Below are positions 58,088-64,000 of a DNA stretch of 64,000 bases, piece by piece. Positions within the stretch are counted from its first letter, which is position 1; each line of letters opens with the position of its first letter. The position numbers and the translations under genes are program-made. The stretch comes from Carnegiea gigantea (Eukaryota > Streptophyta > Magnoliopsida > Caryophyllales > Cactaceae): NCBI GenBank assembly GCA_029747015.1, contig JAKOGI010000004.1, positions 2,297,501 through 2,361,500 of the forward strand, given 5' to 3'. The notes below the pieces were generated by a model that did not search any database, was not told the origin of the DNA, and was given only the letters and a program-made list of their open reading frames with translations.

Positions 58088-58661
58088 GATAACATGGTGG
58101 ATATCCACTTGTAGTCAAACAAAGCTATATTGGTCTCAATATGCACTACACATCAATCCTTATGACGTACAGTAGTGTTTCTGAGAGGCTGAGCTCCTTT
58201 GCTTTTAATGGATCCATAGCCTGTTGGGGTAGTGCTATTGAGACACACTTGATGGGTTCACCGCTTGATATGTATGAGGTTGAGCAAAATCTTACTCTTA
58301 ATAATTCCATATCCATGATTGTGGTAGTCCATGCTGAGATGGATTTAGTGAAATTACCTCTGTAGGTGTGAATGTGTAACTGCCTTCTATAAGAAACTCT
58401 CGGCTGTCTCTCTAGAGTGTGCGCATGGCCTTAAAAGCGTAAGTTCCTTATCGCGGAATACACAGTGACCATAAGGGGGGATATGTGTTGCGAGGGTCTC
58501 AACTAGGATCTATCAAGTTCAAGATTCATTCACTCAATAGATTTAGTTGTTGCCTACTTCACTACGTATCAATTCAATCGAAAGACATTGATAGTTAAGT
58601 ATCCAACCCTTCCTTTGCCCAGATCCTTTCTTCGCTAGTCTGTATGCCATTAGTGGGGGAT

Positions 58662-58820
58662 TGTTAGAAGTAATGCCAAAAGCTACCTCTTTTTTCATAC
58701 CTACTCTTTGTCCCACATAGATGGATTCAAAGTCTTTGATGGGTTTTTAATGCTACCTTTTCTTGGACTTGTTGAATTCCTTTAGGCTTGGTATTAGTTG
58801 TGTCATGGGGTGAGGGTGAA
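58662..58820 (+). repeat. Right LTR of the old Copia element, cut by an insertion
   Basis: It starts TGTTAGAAGTAATGCC right after the polypurine tract and matches the left LTR until GGTGAA, where the similarity ends at the TG of the next element. Confidence 0.85.
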
Positions 58821-60090
58821 TGTTGTAAATTCCGCAAGTATACGGTTATCGTTGTAACACTTACGAGTGTCGATCCTCAGAGATATGTGTGAAATTAGGT
58901 TACCAAAAATTCTAAACTAAATTAAAGCTAAATGCTAAATTGACCAAGTATCATGATTAGAAATTCCAAAAATTAATAGACTAAATGAACAAGGTTAATT
59001 CATGAATTTGTGAACAGTCTAGCCAAAATAACTTGAACCGAAGTGCAAATAACTTGAACTCACCAACACTTAGCTGTAATTGTTTCATGAACTTGAGAAC
59101 TCGAAGTAAGGGAAAATGAAGCAAAGGGAAACGAAGTAGAGCAAAGCAATGGAACTTAAAAAACAGTAGGGCGCAACCTAGAAAAATTAGTAGCAGCAGA
59201 TGTAGACTGAATTGCAACACTTATTTGTTCAACCTTGAATCGAGCGAATGACAGATGAAGACCAAATATCGAAAGCTTAATTTGAATTCACAAATTCAAG
59301 CTCAATAACATGAAATTAGTGGAATTCAAACCTAGATCTGAAACTGGAAAAAAAAAAATAAACGAGGATTTAAGCGGAATCTACAGTCTAAATTTTCTAC
59401 CCTAATATGCTTCCCTATGCTGCACCTAATCTGCGCTAATCCCCGTTGTCTACGCTAAGCTCCTCCATTCTCTATTTTTTCATCCTCCATTAAAGGCGCC
59501 CAATAACCCGGTTCTCCTCCCCCTTCGATTGCCCTCATTCACACTTGTAACCGATGCATTGAATGCCGATAATTGAAGAAGGAGAGAGAACGAGGGAGTA
59601 ACGGCCATGGCGTGGAAGAAGAAGATGCTGTTTTGGCTCTCGAGTTTCCAGATACTGAGGTGGAGGAAGCAGAAAGAACGGGATGGGGGAGGCTGGTGCT
59701 GAAGTCACATGCTTAGGGTGTGGGAGTTAAGTGAGAATGCTGGGTTAGGCGCTAGGCTCGGTAGGCCTGGGAAATCGTTGGGCCAGGCCTAGCGAGAAAA
59801 ATGAAGAAGGGAAAAGAAAGAGAGGACTGGGTCGAGAGAGAGAAAGGAGAAGGAAGGGGCAGTTGAGCTCAGATCTGGGCTTCGGCTGCTGGGCCTGGGC
59901 CGTGAGACTTGATTTGATTCCTTCTTCTTTCTCCACTTGATTCAACTTTCTCTCTTTTTCCAAATAATTTATTTATTCTTCAAATTCCTACAAAACAAAT
60001 AAAAATCATATTAAATTCCTAAATTACTAATTTATTTTGAGCAATTTAAATAATGAAAGAGTATAAAATATAATAATTTTGGGTTAAACA
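58821..60090 (-). repeat. Probable 3' LTR of the gypsy-like element
   Basis: TG at 58821 and CA at 60089-60090 (GGGTTAAACA) bound it. The adjoining AATACCCCCACACCTAAG would be the polypurine tract on the minus strand. The start contains CGAGTGTCGATCC, a phrase common in LTRs or flanks of plant gypsy-type elements. The partner LTR is not in the window, so the right boundary is inferred. Confidence 0.5.
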
Positions 60091-60660
60091 AATACCCCCA
60101 CACCTAAGTTTTACTCGTCCTTGAGTAAAATAAAACTAAAAATCCTAGAAAAATAAATAAATTTTCTAACTCACTTTCGTAGGAATCACGGTTGCACTTA
60201 GTATGTATAATAAGCCCTTTAAACCTCTAGGTTACCCCTAGTGGACGAGGAAGGTCTCGTGAGGATTTGTAGAAGATTTACCTATAAAATCTATAAAAAA
60301 AACACAAACAGAAACTCGAAAATCTTTTTTGGTTTTTTCCCCTCAAAAATTAATATGTATAAAACTGGGGAAAGATATATACATTCTAATTAACTAAATC
60401 ACCCATGTAGCAAAGATATTGACCTGCATATAAACAAAATATGCTCGTCAAGGCTCTCTACCCCATGAATGACATCAAAGCACTAACGTTTCATCCCATT
60501 GTACATCAAAACTTTGAATTTATCCCAGTGCTCGTGCGCAAGTGCATCATCATCCTAGGGCTTAAGTTTATCAGAATCAAACTCAATCGCACTTTCCTGA
60601 CACAAACTACATTATTGATTTAATAACATAGGAAGCAAGTTTTCCTAGTAGCAATGTTGC

Positions 60661-60735
60661 CTTAAAGGGTAACACCCACTAGCACATACCTCAAAGGGAT
60701 ACGACTAGTAGCGCATACCTTAAAGAGATACTCGT
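60661..60735. repeat. 29-bp tandem repeat, about 2.5 copies
   Basis: CTTAAAGGGTAACACCCACT... (60661-60689), CTCAAAGGGATACGACTAGT... (60690-60718) and a partial CTTAAAGAGATACTCG (60719-) are consecutive diverged copies. Confidence 0.75.
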
Positions 60736-61780
60736 CATTCCTAATTTCATTTCCCTTTTTTTCTTTCATTTTCATTATTTTTTTTGCTTTTTATTTTTTT
60801 TTCTTTGGTTTCTTTTAGAATGCAAACAAAAAACTAAAGTAATCGTGTCAAATACAAGTAGGAAAGCCAATCATGGAAGACTAAGACCTGAAGATAATGA
60901 TAATGGTACAAATAACGATTGGATTACACATCAATGAAAAACAATTGGGGTTAGAATTAGGGCTTAAAATGACATATTGAGGATGGAGGCCTATCATGCA
61001 CATCACGCTCACATACAAGCTCAAAGTCAAAGTACAGGAGTCAAAGTACCGGGGATTTAAGCTGATTAGAATAGTACCAAACTTCCCCAAAAATAAAACA
61101 AAAATCTTTTTGTTTCAAATTTTTTTTCAAAATTTTTGTCATTTTTTTTCAAATTTTTTTCAAACTTTTTCAAAGTTTCCATACCCCCACATTTAAATCT
61201 CACAATTTCCTCATTAGGAGTGGAAAGAAACAAACAAAAGGCAAAAAAAACTAAAAAGAAAAACAAATATACAAAAAGAAGACTAAGATTTAAAAAGAAA
61301 ACAAAAATAAAAAGCAGCCACAAATATATATAAACGAAAACAAAATTAAAAAGATGAGATAAAGAGGAACGTGTATACCAGGTTAGGTGCAAAAGTACAG
61401 CTAAGCTATAGCCTCCTGAAATATGCTGAGATAGAGGCTTATGGAGCATCAGCCACTCCATATCGAATGAAATATTGCTACTCAAATCAAAACACATGAG
61501 CATACGAAGTTGCTTATCAAACACAGAAGATCAACTCTCAATAACATAGAAACAATAAAAAGTACGGAGTTAGATCCAAAATGAGTACATCCACCACGGC
61601 AATAAAGCATAGGTAAGGGCCCGCTTCAATTTATCAAATGTATGGGCCCAAACATCAAACAGACAAATGTAATTCAAACTACCCAACTGGTGCGTCATTG
61701 GCCTAGAAACTATATCATAACGAATGAACGTTCCATGCAAAATAGTGGGTACTGAGTCCACAAGTCTTTTAAGTTCAATT

Positions 61781-62932
61781 TTACGCAAGAGTCTGATCCA
61801 AATCAGCAAGCATGGGTGCAAAAATCTCAAAATCTATAAATTTAGACTTGCAAGATTCAAAAAGGAGGTTAGGTTTGATGAGGTCAAAAGAGAATGATTC
61901 ATATGCAACCTGAAAACACACATCAACATCAAACCCACATGAAAAAGACTCATATTCTATAGAAAGAATATCATTATTAAAGTCCAATTTATTGGGTTCA
62001 ATTACCTCCACACATAACTCCTGTGAAATATCTTCTGAGTCATCTAAATCATGAGGCTTAAATTCAGTCATGATGCTCATATCTAACTCACCAATAGTGT
62101 CAAATTGTTCACCCACCTCAAACTCACAAGACTCATCAAAAGGGGCGGGTGGGTCGGCATAAACTAGGACATCTTCAGTGATATCTTTAGGTGAGCTAGT
62201 GTGAGGGGCAAGGTCTTGTGATAGAGACATAGGGAAGTCCTCCTCTTGCTCTACACTAAACAAAGGCATGTCATTATTCAAATCGGGCCGAGCGAGATAA
62301 AAGGGCTCAAAATCATCATAAAGACTAACTTCAGGTTTAGGAGATCCTAAACTAGAGTCAGACTCATTACAATTTTTCCTACTTTAATTAAAACATTGAG
62401 AATATTCAGCAATTCTTACTTTCATGTTCTCTATCATTTTATCAGTCAATTCATTAATCTTCTTTTCAATACTTGCACAAGTAGCATCAATATAATCACG
62501 ATATAGACAGTTGCAAGTATCACGATCAAAAGAGTTACAATATTCACACAAAACAGAGGACACACAAGAATAAGAGGGGTCATGTGAATTCATAAAGTAC
62601 TCATGAGGGTAAGGATTAGCATGAAAAATAGAATCATCAGGAGTGGGGTATCTAAAATTATTTTTAGCTTGCTCAAACTCATAAGTATCCCAAGCTAATT
62701 TTTCAAAGAAATCTCATACCTCATCCTGAGTTTTAGATAATAAACCTAGTACACCTCTAGGATAAACAGACTCAACATAACCCCAAGATTCAAAATTTAG
62801 ATCCACAGCAATGACTTCACAAATCTCCCATTTTTGAAAATTCTGATTCAATTGAGCACAATAATTATTAAGTCTTAATAAGTAACTCCAGAAAGGTTCA
62901 TACTCGAATTGTGAAAAATTGAAAACTAGCAT
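61781..62932 (-). pseudogene. Gag-derived protein of the gypsy-like element, two in-frame stops
   Basis: One frame of 384 codons starts at the ATG at 62932 and ends at 61781. It is interrupted by TGA at 62714-62716 and TAA at 62384-62386, with the same family continuing after each. The N-terminal part (QFEYEPFWSYLLRLNNY, LLSKTQDEV, then FFEKLAWDTYEFEQAK) resembles the C-terminal half of the plant Ty3/gypsy gag domain. A cysteine-containing part follows (VLCEYCNSFDRDTCNC), then a helix-rich segment (KINELTDKMIENMKVRIAEY), then a long acidic region rich in Asp, Glu and Phe. There is no usual gag zinc knuckle. Related proteins are often annotated as 'hypothetical' in eudicot genomes. The stops are one transition away from Trp and Gln codons. 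The product would not be made whole. Confidence 0.65.
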
Positions 62933-64000
62933 GCTTGAAGCTTGCGTTTTTTTAATTTTAAGAATTTTTTAATTTTTTTTGGATTTTCAAGTTTTTAATT
63001 TTTTAAAGTTTTTTTTAGGAAAGAAAATGCATCTAGGATACTATTTACAAACTAATGACTAAAACAAAAAGAAGAGACTCAAATAATTAAGTGAACAAAA
63101 CAAAATGAACTAACAAAAATAAAACCATGTAACAAAAAGAAAAGAAAAACACAAAAGATTCAATCAAGAATTGTCCTAACACTAAAAGCCAAAGAGGAGC
63201 ACAAACACAAAGCTTGTACACCATTTTTTTGTGATCCTATTTTTGGAATTTTTGATTTTTTTGATTTTTTTCCCCCTCTTTTCTTTCCTTTAAGCCACAA
63301 AACAAAACAAAAAAGTGAATCAAAACTAAAAACAATATACAAATAGAAAATGACTAAAATTAAAACAAAAATACAAACACAAAGAAACTAAAAGAAAATA
63401 AGAACTAAACCTACACATAAACAACCTAATTCTAAAAATAAAATTAAAATAGAAAATAAAACTCTTAAAATTAGAACTAAATACACAGAAAATTCCACAC
63501 AATCACAAGGGACATAAATATATTTTTTTCTGAATTTTTTTTTGTCCCCAAATAGTTCAGAAAAATCAAAATAGAAAATTAATTCCAAAATTCACAGAAA
63601 AATTCAAATAGTACCAAAATTCCAAAAACATTCATACAAACTCTAAAAATTATGCTGAATGTAGAAAAAAATATCAGCATAGCAAAAATCACACCAAAAG
63701 TGCTCCAAAAAATTCAAATAGAATCCAAAATTAGTGAAAAATCTACACTAATTCTAATTTTTATTCCTGATCAGTTCTACCTTGTTACTTTTTTGCTGCA
63801 CATAAACTAAACTGATTAGCACTGTTTTTTTTCCAGCAACAAATAACCTTTAAAAATTAAAATGAAACTAATCTCAACAATAACAAAAATTGAAATACTA
63901 ACTAAATTCGAAAATCAAAACTAAACTAAACTAAATTACTAAAACTAATTAACAACTTAAGCACAACTAAAAATTATGATTACAAAACTAAAACGAAAAC
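62933..64000 (-). other. AT-rich leader of the gypsy-like element
   Basis: This is a poly(A)/poly(T)-rich, non-coding stretch with many AAAACTAAA and AAAATTC words. It corresponds to the untranslated leader before the gag-derived frame. No primer-binding site or LTR is reached before the window ends. Confidence 0.5.

Larger units (their letters stand above)
53255..58820 (+). mobile_element. Old, decayed Copia LTR retrotransposon, interrupted on its right
   Basis: Left LTR, broken gag-pol and the first 159 bp of the right LTR are visible. A polypurine tract (AGTGGGGGAT, 58652-58661) directly precedes the right LTR. The right LTR stops abruptly at 58820, where a different element starts with TG. 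A SINE sits in the RNase H region. Many stops and frameshifts show great age compared with the Copia element at 33792-39165. Confidence 0.9.
58821..64000 (-). mobile_element. Gypsy-like LTR element with gag-derived frame, running off the window
   Basis: It begins TGTTGTAAATTCCGCAAGTA at the point where the Copia LTR is broken. The order on the minus strand is AT-rich leader (64000-62933), broken gag-like frame (62932-61781), non-coding part with short repeats, polypurine tract and LTR. No protease, reverse transcriptase or integrase piece is seen between the gag frame and the LTR, so it appears non-autonomous. The far end is outside the window. Confidence 0.7.

Noticed and set aside
61066..61524. 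152-codon minus-strand open frame rich in Phe and Leu
   Set aside because: It is driven by poly(T)/poly(A) tracts in the non-coding part of the gypsy-like element and has no domain.

Overview
This is a window of plant nuclear DNA. The evidence is spliced genes with GT-AG introns, a plant-only EIN3-like transcription factor, a DYW-class pentatricopeptide repeat (PPR) gene, a plant multiple-C2-domain transmembrane protein (MCTP), and plant families of Copia, gypsy-like, L1, RTE, SINE, hAT and Tourist-like elements. The sequence is AT-rich. The gene models look eudicot, but nothing seen here fixes the species. No organellar, bacterial or viral block, CRISPR array, or rRNA or tRNA gene was seen; the only tRNA-like sequences are SINE heads.

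Five genes look intact. (1) 1978-6742 (+): a twelve-exon, 354-residue Gfo/Idh/MocA-type oxidoreductase with an 18-nt microexon. (2) 15707-18022 (+): a 771-residue MCTP/FTIP protein in one coding exon, with three C2 domains and a C-terminal membrane region. (3) 22550-22849 (-): a small cysteine-rich CX9C protein, probably of the mitochondrial intermembrane space. (4) 43299-45651 (+): a 615-residue EIN3-like factor closest to EIL3/SLIM1, whose start codon lies in a separate short exon. (5) 49649-51697 (+): an intronless 682-residue PPR protein of the E/E+/DYW class. The genes are functionally unrelated and form no operon or pathway cluster.

The space between genes is mostly transposons, many with visible target-site duplications (TSDs). 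Region by region: 7.5-9.5 kb holds a 5'-truncated RTE LINE (minus); 10.0 kb a small hAT-like element; 11.7 kb a SINE (minus); 13.2 kb a MITE; 20.7-21.9 kb two non-autonomous hAT-like elements; 23.7-24.1 kb an EndoU gene fragment followed by about 1.3 kb of degenerate GTTCACT/AGTGAAC repeats; 25.7-27.0 kb and 31.5-32.0 kb further MITEs.

From 33.8 to 42.4 kb there is a near-complete, young but dead Copia element (5374 bp, TSD GTATT), two L1 remnants in opposite orientations, and an RTE 3' end split by a hAT element. From 53.3 to 64.0 kb an old, heavily mutated Copia element carries a SINE, and its right LTR is interrupted by a gypsy-like element whose gag-derived reading frame is broken by two stops. 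That element runs off the right edge of the window.

No wholly new biological system was found. The most useful leads are the frame-preserving microexon carrying the EKP motif, the nested transposons, a 44-bp hAT relic, the Copia element's 19-nt leader without a normal primer-binding site, and the EndoU fragment among repeats.
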